Assembly (NCBI GenBank): GCA_946811185.2
Contig: OX328112.1
Span: forward strand, 16,101,215-16,165,214
From: Hippopus hippopus
Taxonomy: Eukaryota; Mollusca; Bivalvia; Cardiida; Cardiidae
DNA length: 64,000 nt
Direction: 5' to 3'
Shown here: one piece after another, positions 1 to 11,150 of the stretch
Numbering within the stretch: position 1 is the first letter of the stretch
How the letters are laid out: the number at the start of each line of letters is the position of its first letter
Made by a program: the position numbers and the translations under genes
The notes under the pieces: generated by a model
Told to the model about the DNA's origin: nothing
What the model saw: the letters and a program-made list of their open reading frames with translations, nothing else
Databases searched by the model: none

Positions 1-33
1 AATTGCAAATGTCATAATATGGAAATGTTTAGT

Positions 34-259
34 TTAATTCTTTACCACATGATGCCAAGTTTTAACGACCCTGAGAGGGCCTTTAGAAAACATTGAGGGA
101 AAAGAAGAAAATGCTGGTAAACAGCATTTTCTTCTTTTCCCACAATGTTTTCTATCCTTTGAAAGACACATTTTATGTTTTGAGTAACATTTGATATGTT
201 GTCTGCAAATGCTTTCAATTTGGACCAGGTTAAAATTTTGTGGTGTGATTAAGAGGTAA
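34..259 (+). mobile_element. Foldback MITE copy
   Basis: Nearly full length. The right arm has TGTCTGCAAATGC; the palindrome centre is GCTGGTAAACAGC. Confidence 0.7.
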
Positions 260-270
260 TGTACTTTTAG

Positions 271-489
271 TTAAAACCTGTACCAAACAACCTCTTGTTT
301 TAACAACCAAGATGAAATAAGCAGTTCAAAACTTGGCAAAAAGGAGAAAATGCTGGTACATGGAACTATTATATTCTCCTTTTCCCACATTATTTTCTAC
401 CTTTTTCCAGATAGTTGCACCATATGAACTGTATTTTAATTTGCTGTCTGCAAATTCTTTCAATTTGAACAAGGCGAACAATTTGCCGG
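271..489 (+). repeat. Foldback MITE copy, diverged and 3'-truncated
   Basis: The left palindrome arm is intact to GCTGGTACAT, then degraded. The right end is lost at a junction with other repeat sequence. Confidence 0.6.
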
Positions 490-562
490 GGTTTCCAGGT
501 TACAAGTCCCACACTTCACCACTGAACCACGCAGGACCTCCCCCCTTCCCCTCCCCCAACTG

Positions 563-745
563 GATCATTGCTGATCATTGTTTTGACAACGGTTACGTTG
601 GAGAGTAGCCAGTAAATGGAATATTGTGCAAATTACTCATTACAGAAGTTCAAGGAAAGCATGGATAATTGCACTGGCTGCCACGATATAACTGAAATAA
701 CATTGAAAACAGTGTTAATCAAAGCATTGAGAACACTGAAGTGGT
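563..745 (+). repeat. SINE body fragment
   Basis: Shares CATTGTTT-GACAACGGTTA, AGTAGCCAGT, GAATATTGTG and CACTGGCTGC with the complete SINE at 35834-36149. The tRNA-like head is absent. Confidence 0.6.
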
Positions 746-1300
746 ATTTGTCAAGGAAGCCATTGTGTGGAATTAATAATTTGAAAGAAAAGGAGAAATA
801 TTATTCAAATATTGGCTTAAGAGTCAACCTACGAAGCAAATAAATACTTTTTTTGTTGAAGGGAGAGTACTCACGACAAAGTTAGGATTCTTTGTGTATT
901 GGTGGTCTCCCATTGATCATTAGGAGGAGTCAGGAGTAACGGCCCTTGACAATAGGATGCATGATGAATAGAGAGAGAAACCATGTGAATATATCAAACA
1001 AAATTAAGTTTGTAACTGAAAACTATGATTTCGAAATATATTTGGCCATTAACATTTAATTCCCAACATTAAAATAAATTATTTCGATATATAAATATTC
1101 ATGCCCAATCAAATGGAGTAGCGCGCAATCATGGGACGAACAAGCCATGGGACGAACTGGTTTTGGAACGAAAAAGCCCAGGACCAAGGGATCAGTAGAC
1201 AAATTTTGTATATATCATTGCGCCAATAGAAGGATATGGGCGAGTGAAGCTATTTTCAATCAAGAATTAATATTTTCACGATTGATGGCCTCACCCAGTG
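746..1300. other. No gene recognised
   Basis: AT-rich unique-looking sequence. Around 1125-1175 there is a short stretch repeating GGGACGAAC. No exon or RNA gene can be supported. Confidence 0.5.
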
Positions 1301-1324
1301 TATTTTAACATGCCATTTCCAATT

Positions 1325-1690
1325 ACATATCTGAGTGCTACCGAAAAACTCATTTGTCTGAGAAAAATTGAGTTTAATTGGGTTTATTTCCTTCGGCTTT
1401 GCACAAAATACGATACAGAGCTCCAGATACAGGGAGTGATTTTGATTTTAAAATTGAAAATGTTAATAATTCTCCACCAAACCCTATGTTGTGGGTACTC
1501 ATTAGAACTGTTTCATCGAGACAATTCTAATGAGTATCCACAACATAGGGTTTCAAAGAGAAATAATGGATTTAGAATACCATCACTCCCTCTTATCTGG
1601 AGCTCTGACGATACATGGTCTTCAAAATTCAATATTGAACTCATAGTGGTATTGTCTTCGACAAATACCACAAAAACCATTCAAACAATC
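1325..1690 (+). repeat. Dispersed repeat interrupted by the 192-bp MITE
   Basis: Sequence either side of the MITE (GAGTGCTACCGAAAAACTCA and TCTTCGACAAATACCACAAA) matches 56770-56915 in inverse orientation. The open frame here is not thought to be coding. Confidence 0.65.
1416..1607 (+). mobile_element. 192-bp MITE with CAGAGCTCC termini (copy 1)
   Basis: Starts CAGAGCTCCAGATAC and ends with the complement TATCTGGAGCTCTG. It contains an internal foldback (CCCTATGTTGTGGGTACTCA against its mirror). Flanked by ACGATA on both sides (1410-1415 and 1608-1613), read as a 6-bp target duplication (7 bp if the next C is counted). An uninterrupted version of the host repeat lies at 56770-56915. Confidence 0.85.
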
Positions 1691-1799
1691 AGAAAAAGCC
1701 CTGATATACTGTCATGTGAGTGACATTATGTCAAAAAGGGTTTTAATGAATCCTTGTAATACAGAATATTCATTTTGCCTAAAATACTTACCAAATAAT

Positions 1800-1897
1800 G
1801 AGTTAGAATGGTCCTTTGATATGCAGTAAGTTTAACAATAACAAAATACTTGACCCAGGTCAGCCTGCACTGACTGTTGTAAAGTCATTATGCTGCT
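1800..1897 (+). repeat. Fragment of the GGTCAGCCTG interspersed repeat
   Basis: Carries TGGTCCTTTGATATGCAG and CCCAGGTCAGCCTGCACTG, shared with 38930-39124, 39955-40135, 44690-44890 and 56240-56408. Confidence 0.55.
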
Positions 1898-1909
1898 TTC
1901 AGTTAATGA

Positions 1910-2140
1910 TTAAAATTTTTACCATACAATCCTGAGTTTTAATAACCCTAGAGAAGAAGCCCTTTGAAAACATTGTGGGAAAATGAGAAAATGCTGGTGA
2001 CCAGCATTTTCTCCTTTTTCCCACAATGGTTTTTAACCCTTTCATAAACAAATTTCATTATTTGGACCCCAATAATCTGTTGTCTGTAAATGCTTTCAAT
2101 TTAGACAAGTGGGAAATTTTGTTGTTTGGTAAAGAGTTAT
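1910..2140 (+). mobile_element. Foldback MITE copy
   Basis: Full length. The palindrome centre is GCTGGTGACCAGC; it ends TTTGGTAAAGAGTTA. Confidence 0.75.
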
Positions 2141-2193
2141 AGCAAAGTAAGATGTTAAACTAATTTTCATCTCATCCGCAATAATAGTTTTCC

Positions 2194-2424
2194 TTAACTC
2201 TTTACCAACAGACAAAATTTTGGACTTTTCAAAATCCGAAGCATTTGCAGACGACAAATTAGATGTGACTCAAATGGTGGAATTTGTCTTTGAAAGGATA
2301 GAAAATATTGTGTGAATAGTAGAAAAATGCTGGTATCCAGCAAATTTTCCTTTTCCCACAATATTTTCAAAAATCTACTCATTCAGGGGCATTGAAATTT
2401 GGAATTGTATGGTAAAGGCTTTAA
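2194..2424 (-). mobile_element. Foldback MITE copy
   Basis: TTAA at both ends. The central palindrome is diverged (GCTGGTATCCAGC with mismatched arms). Confidence 0.75.
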
Positions 2425-2477
2425 AGATTTCCCAACAAGTACAACTTTTTAACCTTGTATCAAATGACCTGACAGGT

Positions 2478-3616
2478 TTTTAGCTCCACTGGCCAAAGGC
2501 CAGCGGGCTTATGTCATGGCCTGTTGTCCGTCGTGCGTCCGTCCGTCCGTCCGTCCGTCCGTCCGTTAACTTTTTTTTAAAACGTCTTCTTCTCTGAAAC
2601 TACCCATCCAATTTTGATGAAACTTCACAGAAATGATCCTGCCATGGTCTTCTTCAGAATTTCTTGAAAGAATTTAATTCCTTCAAAAACTCTGGTTGCC
2701 ATGGCAACAAAACTGAAAAATTTTGAAAATCTTTGAAAATCTTCTTGTCTGAAACCGTAAGGCCAAGGGCTACCAAATTTGGCATGTAGCTTTATCTAGT
2801 GTACCTCTACCAAGTTTCTTCAATTTATAGCCCTGGGGTCAAAATTGGCCCCGCCCCGGGGGTTACAAGTTATACATGGGCTTATTTAGGGAGAACTTTA
2901 AAATTCCTCTTCTACCTAGCCATAGGGCCTAGAGCTACCAAATTTGGCATGTAGCTTTATCTAGTGGACCTCTGCCAAGATTGTTCAAATTATAGCCCTG
3001 GGGTCAAATTAGGCCCTGCCCGGGGGTAACAAGTTTTACATGGGCTTATATAACAAGTTTTACATGGGCTTATATAGGGAGAACTTTAAAATTCTTCTTT
3101 GACCTAGCCATGGGGCCTAGGGCGACCAAATTTGGCATGTAGCTTTATCTAGTGGACCTGTACCAAGGGTGTCCAAATTATAGCCGAGGGTCAAATTTGA
3201 CTTCGCTCCGGGGGGTAACATGTTTTACATGGGCGGGCTTATATAGGAAAATCTTTCGCATCTAGCTATAAGGGCTAGGGCTATCAAATTTTGCATTTAG
3301 CTTTATCTAGGGGGTCTCTATCAAGGGTGCCCAAATTGAGAAAAATTTGAAAATCTTCTTGTTTATAACATTCAAGAACTGAATTATTTGGTATGGAGCT
3401 TTATATTGTGGACCTCCACCAGGATTCAAATAATTATAGCTTTGCGATCAAAATTGGCTTTGCCCATGGATCACAACTTTCTCGTAGGATTAGATAGAAA
3501 AATGTTTGCATGTCCTTGTGTTTGAAATCAATTTGCTGAATATTGTAATGTTTGGCTTGTAGTGTTTTTACTTAATAGCCAGTGGAGCGATACAGGGCCA
3601 TCATGGCCCTCTTGTT
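2478..3616 (+). mobile_element. Pearl/HINE-like element, family A, copy 1
   Basis: About 1.14 kb. The 5' end is TTTTTAGCTCCACTGGCC and the 3' end CCAGTGGAGCGATACAGGGC plus CATCATGGCCCTCTTGTT. Subterminal inverted repeats are GCTCCACTGG/CCAGTGGAGC, with a 3' hairpin GGGCC-ATCAT-GGCCC followed by CTCTTG. A CCGT microsatellite sits at 2537-2566. The core holds about five ~160-bp tandem units marked by AAATTTGGCATGTAGCTTTA. Non-coding. Near-identical to 16794-17940. The plan matches pearl elements of bivalves and Helentron-associated elements (family knowledge; assignment inferred). Confidence 0.8.
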
Positions 3617-3620
3617 GAAA

Positions 3621-3800
3621 TCACCTCAGGGAGAAAAGGAGGTAAAATTTTGGCAACCAGCATTTTCCCCCCTTTTTCTCACAATGTTTTCTACTTTTCC
3701 AATGACAGTTACCATCATTTTAACTGAAAGTAGTTTGTTGTTTGCTGATGCTTTTAATACGGACAAGTCTAAAATTTTGTTGTCTGTTAAAGAGATTTAA
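3621..3800 (+). repeat. Foldback MITE copy lacking its 5' end
   Basis: Begins a few bases after the family A element and ends at TTAA 3797-3800, which also starts the next copy. Confidence 0.6.
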
Positions 3801-3960
3801 CCCTTTACCACATAATCCCAACTTTTAATGACCCTGATAAAGTTTTTGAAATTATTGATGGAAAAGGAGAAAATGTTGGTATACATTGGTACACATTTTG
3901 ACAAAAAGAGAAATTACTCTGACCATTTCCTATTTTTGTTACAATGTTTCCGAAAGAATT
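3797..3960 (+). repeat. Foldback MITE copy, 3'-degraded
   Basis: The left end TTAACCCTTTACCACATAAT is intact. The palindrome's right arm is replaced. Confidence 0.6.
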
Positions 3961-4339
3961 TGATTCGATAAAGAAAAAAAAGTCATCTGTAGGACAGGTA
4001 ATGGGTTATTTTCAGGAACAGAATGATAAACATATAGGGACAAGTGTTTTGTTGATTGTTTGTTACCACTAATTAATGTTTAAAACAGATGTTATTCAAC
4101 CCATCTGTTCTCTACAGATGGATAATCCATCATTAGGTACATAATGAAACAAAATTGGGGTCTTTTTTGAATCAAATTACTGTAGGAAATATTGAAAAAA
4201 GCTTTGGTGGAGTTGTTTTAAGATGTAGGGAATAAAACAAATAAAAAAACATTGTGAGAAAAGTGGTACAGGTAAGTGGAAAAAAAATCTTACATTGCAA
4301 CTGTATAATTTTTAACCCGTCTATTTTCGAAGAAATATG

Positions 4340-4722
4340 TCAAGGTATTGTTATCTTCGTGCAAAAACTTTGACATTTACAATATCTCTGTTATTACTGA
4401 ATATATTTACTTCAAACTCAGACTAGTTCTTAACTGTCAAAAGATGAACCCATACATTAAAAGCAGGTAACCATCAAAATATTTTTGACACAGGTTATAC
4501 CCCTTTTTCAAGTTAGAATTTTCAAAGACTTTTACATTTTATAATAACTCTCATTACTGAAGATGCTTACTTCAGACTTGGACTACTTTATAACTATGGA
4601 AAGGGGAACCTTTACGAGAGGGGCAGGTAATCATCAAAATTTTGTGCACTCTTAATATTTTTACAAAAAGTTGCTGTAGCTGAGCATTGGCAATCGTACA
4701 TGGTGCTCTTTTTTTTTTTTTA
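4340..4722 (+). repeat. Pearl/HINE-like family D copies, diverged
   Basis: Two successive ~170-bp segments carry GTGCAAAAACTTTGACATTT, CATCAAAATATTTTTGACAC and, at the 3' end, GTAGCTGAGCATTGG then GGTGCTCTT. Same family as 8804-9055, 18330-18532 and 44306-44545. Confidence 0.6.
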
Positions 4723-5184
4723 TATGCCCCTATACAACTGAGTTTGCTCTTTTCCAAGTGATCTTGTTATTATTTTAAAAAAATTAAATTTGTTGGAAAA
4801 CATTCTAAGAAAAGGGGAAAATGCTGGATACAGAAGTCTCTTAGACAGGTTCAACTGTGTCTGACATTTTGGAGATGCATATAGACAAATGTAGCAATGA
4901 AAATGATGGTCTTTTTTTACTGTCATAACTTTAATGTATTTTGTAACCTAAAAAATGAAAAGGCCTCTGGGTGCAAATTCCAGTTTCACTTTCAGTCAGC
5001 TGACAGTGCATGTTGCATTTAAAGGTTATTGAATTGTCCCAGTCTTAGTCATACACCAATAGCATGAATCTGTTAAACATATTACGTCAAGTGAACTTAG
5101 CTGTAATATTACCATTGAAACAATGTATTTCTGAACAAGGAAATAACTTTGAACGATTATTTTGTTTGTTGAATGGCACTTTAT

Positions 5185-5272
5185 GTAATACCAGCATTTT
5201 CTGTTTCCCACAATGTTTTCTAAAACCCTCATCAGGGTGGTAAAAACATGGGATTGTACTGATAAGGGTTAA
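5185..5272 (-). repeat. Foldback MITE fragment (one arm)
   Basis: Runs from the palindrome centre to GATAAGGGTTAA. Confidence 0.6.
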
Positions 5273-5454
5273 ACTTGCAATGTCGGCTGACAATTTGTCA
5301 CATCCAAAAGGTTATTGGACCCCTGTCTGTCATATTTTCTTACGTCAGAGTTCGTATTCACCAAGCATTCTTAAGAACATTCTTTGTCTTATTCTTTAAG
5401 ATTTTCTAAATTTGAAATTTGAAAGTAACACAACTCCTGATTGGCTAAACCTAA

Positions 5455-5543
5455 TGCTGGGTAACAAAATTTCCTCCTTTTCTTACAATATTTTAAAAAG
5501 TATTTTGACCCTGGGTTGTAACCATGCTGGTAAAGGGTTTAAT
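5455..5543 (-). repeat. Foldback MITE fragment (one arm)
   Basis: CTCCTTTTCTTACAATATTT through to GGTAAAGGGTTTAA. Confidence 0.5.
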
Positions 5544-5567
5544 ACATGTGGATTTGCCATATTTTTA

Positions 5568-6421
5568 GTTCTACTGGCTGAAAGCCAGAAGAGCTTATGT
5601 CATGGTGTGGTTACCGTCATCTGTCCGTCCATTAGACTTTTCTTGTTCACACGATACAGTCTGCATTTGGATTTTCATGAAACTTGCACAGTTTGTTTAT
5701 CTCATCAATAGCTTGAACCCTATTTGATTTTGAAAAAAAATCTGACAGTCGGTATGGGAAAAGTAGCCATTCAAAGTTGGAAATTTCCATTTCTTGTTTA
5801 CGTGATAAAGTCTGCATTTGTGATCGGATTTTCGTGAAACTTGCACAGTTGTTTTGTATCATCAACAGCTTGAGTCCTATTGATTTTGAAAAAAAGTCCG
5901 ACCATCATTATGGGAAAAGTAGCCATTTAAAGTTGAAAATTACTATTTCTTATATAGGCAATGAAGTCCGCATTTTTGATCCAATTCTTTTGAAACTTGC
6001 AAAGATTCATCAAGGAATTGAACTCTCTTAAAGGTGAAAAAAATCTATTAATCAGTTTAGAAAAAGCAGGCATTTGATGACTTAATATGATTTACTCAAC
6101 AAAGTCCACATTATTAGTCACATTTCTTTGAAATTTGCTAGGGTTTTTGAATACCATGTGTACTGAAACCGTATCAAATTTGGCTGGATTCCAAACAATT
6201 GGTTTTGAGAAATTGTAATTCAATTTTTTTCACTTTTTGTTCAATTAACCATGCCTAGTTATGCTGTCTAAGTCGGTTCAAGCCCAGTTGCAAGAACATT
6301 ACCCTTTTTTGTGTGTGTTTTTGTCTTTTTCCTTTTCGCATCATGAATTCATGATGTATGCTAGCAAAAAATCAAAATCTCTGCCAGTAGAGCTATTTCA
6401 GGCCCTTCAAGGGCCTCCAGT
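5568..6421 (+). mobile_element. Pearl/HINE-like element, family C
   Basis: The 5' end TTTTTAGTTCTACTGGCTG and 3' end GCCAGTAGAGCTATTTCAGG carry inverted repeats CTACTGGC/GCCAGTAG. A terminal hairpin AGGCCC-TTCA-AGGGCCT follows. The core is about three units of ~145-150 bp sharing TTTTGATTTTGAAAAAAA-type and GGGAAAAGTAGCCATT segments. An older relative of family A. Confidence 0.7.
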
Positions 6422-6547
6422 TTACAAGAATATTTTCAAATTTGCATGTTGCAAATTTATTTGAGGAGGTTAGGATTGAAGTCTAAAAATTTGCATAAGA
6501 CAAAAATCCAACCAATTTAGACACACTGATTTTGTCATCTGAAATGC

Positions 6548-6753
6548 CTTATTCCTTGACCAGAAGACAAAACTTTGGACCAGACCAAATTTAAAGCATT
6601 TGCAGACGACAAATAAAATGCAGCTAAATGATGAAAAAACATTGTGGGAAAAGGAGAAAATGCTGGTTACCAGCATTTTCTCCTTTTCCCACAATGGTTT
6701 CAAGTCTTCTTTGTTAGGGTCGTTGAAACTTGGGATTGTGTGGCAGAGGGTTA
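6548..6753 (-). mobile_element. Foldback MITE copy
   Basis: Perfect palindrome arms around GCTGGTTACCAGC; slightly shortened first arm. Confidence 0.75.
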
Positions 6754-7165
6754 TTATGGACTAGTCTAAAATTCCTTCATCAGGTAAAGAGGGAAGACTG
6801 TAACAGTTGAAGGTTTGCTGAATATTTACAGGTGCATCAAAATTTGCATCAAATCTATTAAAATGAGGAACTTCCTTCGGATTAAATGGCATCTGATCAT
6901 AAATACTAACTGTCATGAACGTAACCATTTGTCTGTCGTTTCTGTTTGTGAAAGGTTTATGAGGGGATTTTCAAGGGCTTTAGTGGCTTAGGGAAGGCTT
7001 ATGAACTTGAAAAAAATAAAAATATCTTTCAAAGTGTCAAAACAGTTTTGTGTACCTGAGAAATTCAAATTTTTATCCCTTTGGGCAAATGAATTCAACT
7101 TGTTCCATCATCTTAATCTGTGAACTAAACCCAGCAGACAGTTTTAGTATAGAAATATGGTTTAC
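6754..7165. other. No gene recognised
   Basis: AT-rich sequence between MITE copies; no exon or repeat identified. Confidence 0.4.
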
Positions 7166-7374
7166 TTAGCCCTATACCAAACCACAAAATTGTAGATTTA
7201 TCCAATTTCAAAGCATTTGCAGACAAATTATTGATGGATCAAATGATGGAATTGTGAGTGAAATGGCAGAAAACAATTTGGAAAGGAGAAAATGGTAGTT
7301 ACCAGCATTTTCTCCTTTTCTCACTTTGTTTTCCATAGGGTTGTTAAAACTGGGGATTGTATGGCAAAGGGTTA
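7166..7374 (-). mobile_element. Foldback MITE copy, diverged
   Basis: The left palindrome arm has lost its GTGGG segment. Confidence 0.7.
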
Positions 7375-7511
7375 GGTGGAACTTAAGGTTGCTGTTGTCA
7401 AGAATGCCTAAATCAATAGGAAAGGGTGATCAAAGATCAGACTACATATTTGGTGCAGTCTGATTTTGATCTTCATGATTTTCAAAGGCAACAATGGTTA
7501 TGAAAGTCACT

Positions 7512-7740
7512 TTAATTCATTACCAAACAACAAAATTTAAGACTAGTCCAAATTGAAAGCATTTGCAGACGACATAACAAATGTGACTAAAATTTCGAAG
7601 ATTGATTTAGGAAGAGTAGAAAACATTGTGGGAAAAGGAGAAAATGCTGGTTACCAGCATTTTCTCCTTTTCCCACAGTGTTTTTAAAAGGCATCGTATT
7701 CAGAATCGTCAAAAGTTAGGATTGTGTGGTAAAGGGTTAA
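7512..7740 (-). mobile_element. Foldback MITE copy, well preserved
   Basis: 229 bp, TTAA at both ends; palindrome intact except one CAATG to CAGTG change. Confidence 0.8.
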
Positions 7741-7856
7741 GGATTTGGTTTGATAGTATAATTATGTGTCTGTAACAGATGACAAAAACATTGTGACAAA
7801 AAAAATTACTGGTAAAGTGCAATCTTTTTATTCTTCATGTTGTTTATGGTATTTGA

Positions 7857-7987
7857 CTTAGAGTTGAAAACATCATTGGAAAAAGAGAAAATGCTGTTTA
7901 CCAGCATTTTCCTCTTTTCCCACAATGTTGTCAAAAGCCTTTTTACTCCAGGTCATTAAAACACAAGACTGTTTGATAATTGGTTAA
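7857..7987 (-). repeat. Foldback MITE fragment
   Basis: Palindrome plus one arm, ending TTGGTTAA. Confidence 0.6.
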
Positions 7988-8071
7988 TCCGCATTTTGAG
8001 ATACCTGGTCTGCCAGTCAACAGGGTACATTCGCAGTATATGTATATTGAGAAGGAAAAAATTTTAGTTTT

Positions 8072-8296
8072 AGTAACCCCTTTGCCAAATTACAATATCT
8101 GAGACTTGTCGAAAGTGAGAGCATTAAATTTTGCAAAGAGCAAAATAGATGGCTCTGAAATATGGGGTTTGATTTTAAGCAGGGTAGAAAACATGAGAAA
8201 ATGCTGGTAACCAGCATAATTATTCCCCTTTACCTGTAATGTTTTTAAATGCTTTGACCCACAAATAAAACATTGGAGTGTTTGGTCAAGAGGTAA
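8072..8296 (-). mobile_element. Foldback MITE copy, diverged
   Basis: Both ends recognisable; the central palindrome is partly lost. Confidence 0.6.
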
Positions 8297-8306
8297 ATGA
8301 TATGGA

Positions 8307-8505
8307 ACTAACCCATGACCACACAGTCCTGACTTTCAACAACCCTGATGGAGAAGGCTTTTAAACACATAGTGGGAAAAGGAGAAAATGCTGGTTTGCC
8401 CCATGAAAGACAAATTTCAAGGTCTTTTCGGTACATTTAATTTGTTGTCTGCAAATGCTTTTAATTGTGACAAGGTTAAGAGTTTGTCATCTGATAAAGA
8501 GTTAA
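8307..8505 (+). mobile_element. Foldback MITE copy with deleted palindrome arm
   Basis: The left palindrome arm is present to GCTGGT and the right arm is missing; the distal arm ends at TTAA. Confidence 0.65.
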
Positions 8506-8638
8506 GGATGGAACTATAGGCTTCCTATCTGCTACTAAAATCCGCCATGTTTTTGAAATTGTGGTCTGTAATGATCTGTAAATGTACAATCTCTCAACAA
8601 AATCATCATTGGCACAGATCTTGGACAGATTGAAAGAT

Positions 8639-9126
8639 TTTAACTGGCTCTACCAAAAGAAAAAAAATTTTAGACTGGTCCAAATGTTCAAATTGAAAGC
8701 ATTTTGCCAATGATAAATCAATTTTAGCTAAAATGATGGTAATTGCCTATGAAAGTGTAGAAAACCTTGTGGGAAAAGAAGAAAATGCTGGTAACCGGCA
8801 TTTTTAGCTCGGCTGCTTTTGAAGAGAACAACAAGTTCTTATCATATCCCTGGCGTTGTCGTCATTGTCTGCGTCGTCTGTTATTACTGAAGATGTTTAC
8901 CGCAAACTTGGAAATGCTGTTAACTATCAACAGGGGAACTCATACAACAGGGGTAACTATCAAAATATTTTGACCTAGTTATGCCCCATTTTCGACTTCC
9001 AATTTCGCTGAAAATCAAGCACTTGCAGCCGAGCGTTAGTACCTGCATTGGGTCTGTTTTGCCCACGTTTTAGAAAGGCTTTCTTTACATCTTTAAAGCT
9101 TGGGATTGTGTGGTAAAGGAATAAAC
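8639..9126 (-). mobile_element. Foldback MITE copy split by a family D element
   Basis: Left part 8639-8803, right part about 9056-9126 (TTTTGCCCACGTTTTAGAAA onward). The element at 8804-9055 sits within the palindrome's second arm. Confidence 0.75.
8804..9055 (+). mobile_element. Pearl/HINE-like element, family D (short)
   Basis: About 250 bp. The 5' end TTTTTAGCTCGGCTGC pairs with 3' GCAGCCGAGCG. It then runs GTTAGTACCTGCATTGGGTC to the junction. Related copies end in GGTGCTCTTG. It is inserted between Ts of a foldback MITE, as expected for Helentron-type elements. Confidence 0.7.
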
Positions 9127-9159
9127 CTTTTCCTCAGCTGTACAACATAGGAACAAATA

Positions 9160-9388
9160 ATAATCGTTTACCAAACAACACTGAGGAAGAAGACTTTGTG
9201 AAAGTATTGTGGGAAAAGGAGGTAATCCTTTAGTATTTTTTTCACTTTTTATCATGATGTTTTCTACCCTGTCCAAGACAAAACCCATTACCAGAGACAT
9301 ATTAATTTTTATTTATCATCTGGAAATGCTTTTAAGTTGGACAAATCTCCATTTTTTTTTTTATGTACATATATCTGATAAAAAGTTA
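9160..9388 (+). mobile_element. Foldback MITE copy, diverged
   Basis: The palindrome is degraded (GGAGGTAATCC). Ends AAAAGTTAAC; a 40-bp head of another copy follows (9385-9430). Confidence 0.6.
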
Positions 9389-9427
9389 ACTCTTTGCCAA
9401 ACTGGAAAGTTTTAGATTCATCCATAT

Positions 9428-9655
9428 TTAACCCTTTACCACATGGCAAAATTTAAGACCTATCCAAATTGAAAGCATTTGCAGAGGACAATTTCATAGT
9501 GGCTCAAATGATGCAACTTTTCTTTGATAGGGTAGAAAACTTTGTGGGAAAAGGAGAAAATGCTGGTTACCAGCATTTTCTCCTTTTCCCACAATGTTTT
9601 CAAAAGGCCTCTTTTTCAGGGGCATTAAAAGGCGTCATTGTGTGGTAAAGGGTTA
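9428..9655 (-). mobile_element. Foldback MITE copy, well preserved
   Basis: TTAA at both ends; palindrome intact. Confidence 0.8.
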
Positions 9656-9712
9656 AAGGTTTTGCAGTTCTAAAGACAAAGATGGCTGCAATGATTAGAC
9701 TTGTCTTTTAAA

Positions 9713-9811
9713 TTGAAGAAAACATTCTGGGCAAAAAAGAAAAAACAGGTTACCAGCATCTTCTCCATTTCCCACAATGTTTTCAAAAGCTTCCTTTTTC
9801 AGGAACTTTAA
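9713..9811 (-). repeat. Foldback MITE fragment
   Basis: Palindrome and one arm only; its TTAA is shared with the next copy. Confidence 0.6.
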
Positions 9812-10174
9812 CCCTTTACCACACAATCCAGACTTTTAACGACCCTGAGGAAGTACAAATTTGTTTATTTGGTCCACCTTTAAGGCCTAATAAAAAAGTA
9901 TCTGTGTTTAAGGTTTTGGTCCGAGATGCTGTAGGTAGGGACTTAAGGTAGGGATTTTTTTTCCAGAAACTTTTTACATGGACCATGTACCAAAATCACA
10001 TCGATTAGATTTTTTTTTCAACCGTAGCGTAAAAAGTGTAGGGTCGGCAGTATTTTCTAGGTAGGGTCAGGAAACCCTAAACACACATTTTTTTTTTTGA
10101 TAGGCAAAATTTGTCATCTACAAATATTTTCATTTTGGACTACTCTAAAATTTTGTCATTTGGTAGAGAGTTAA
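9808..10174 (+). mobile_element. Foldback MITE copy interrupted by unknown repeat
   Basis: Head 9808-9852 and tail ~10099-10174 (CATCTACAAATATTTTCATT to AGAGTTAA). Between them lies ~245 bp with GGTAGGGACTTAAGGTAGGG and GGTAGGGTCAGGAAACCC, probably another interspersed element, which has replaced the palindrome. Confidence 0.6.
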
Positions 10175-10355
10175 AGCAGATGATGGTTTTGTAAAGGGTT
10201 AAATTGAATTGGTTGAGTGGTAACTCTTTCCTACTGAAACCATAAATTAAAAGTAAATGATTGGTTGTTTACTCTCTGCCTTTATTATGCAAAGTTGCAC
10301 ATTGTATTCAATAGAATGAGATTTGGCCATAAATTTACAAAGTACATAGTCTCAT

Positions 10356-10571
10356 TTAACCCTTTACCACACAGCCACAACTTTTAATGACCTTAAAGAG
10401 GCCTTTTGGAAAACATTGTGGAAAAGGAGAAAATGCTGGTAACCAGCATTTCTCCATATTCCACAATGTTTTCTAACCTATCAAAGACGAGTTCCATCAT
10501 TTGAGCCTTATTTAAACTGCTGTCTGCAAATGCTTTCAATTTGAACAAGTCTATGTTTGGTAAAGAATTAA
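10356..10571 (+). mobile_element. Foldback MITE copy
   Basis: TTAA ends. Both palindrome arms have lost one G/C (GTGGAAAAGG; TTCCAC). Confidence 0.75.
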
Positions 10572-10624
10572 CCAATTATACCCATAAGGTCAGGTATTTT
10601 ACCATCCCCGTCTTAGTAAGCTAT

Positions 10625-10853
10625 TTAACCCTTTACCACATGACAAAATTTTAGACCTGTCCAAATTGAAAGCATTTGTAGATGACAGTTTTAACGTGGT
10701 TCATATGAAATGATTTTTCTTTGATAGGGTAGAAAACATTGTGGGAAAAGGAGAAAATGCTGGTAACCAGCATTTTCTCCTTTTCCCACAATGTTTTCAA
10801 AAGCCTTCTCTTTCAAGGGCGTTAAAAGTCGTCATTGTGTGGTAAAGGGTTAA
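10625..10853 (-). mobile_element. Foldback MITE copy, well preserved
   Basis: 229 bp, TTAA ends, perfect palindrome around GCTGGTAACCAGC. Confidence 0.8.
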
Positions 10854-10940
10854 ATGTTTATGAAAAGGTTCTTTACTAGCATTTTTCTACTTTCCACAAT
10901 GTTTTCTTCCATGTTAAAGCCATGACATTAGCCTCAAGTT

Positions 10941-11150
10941 TTAACCATGTACTACTCCAGACAACAAAAATTTAGACTCTCCCAAATCGAAAGTATTTGC
11001 AAATGACAACAACCCTTGAGAAAATGATGAGATTTGTCTTTGATAGAGGAGAAAACATCGTGGGATTAGGAGAAGATGCAGATTACCAGCATTTTCCAAA
11101 GGTTTCCTCATCAGAGTGGTTAATGTAGGGGATAGTTAAGTGAAGGATTT
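10941..11150 (-). repeat. Foldback MITE copy, diverged
   Basis: Only one palindrome arm is recognisable; ends eroded. Confidence 0.55.

Noticed and set aside
5777..6031. Open frame with repeated EISISCLRDKVCICDRI / KITISYIGNEVRIFDPI motifs
   Set aside because: The repetition reflects the ~145-bp tandem units of the family C element, not a protein repeat.
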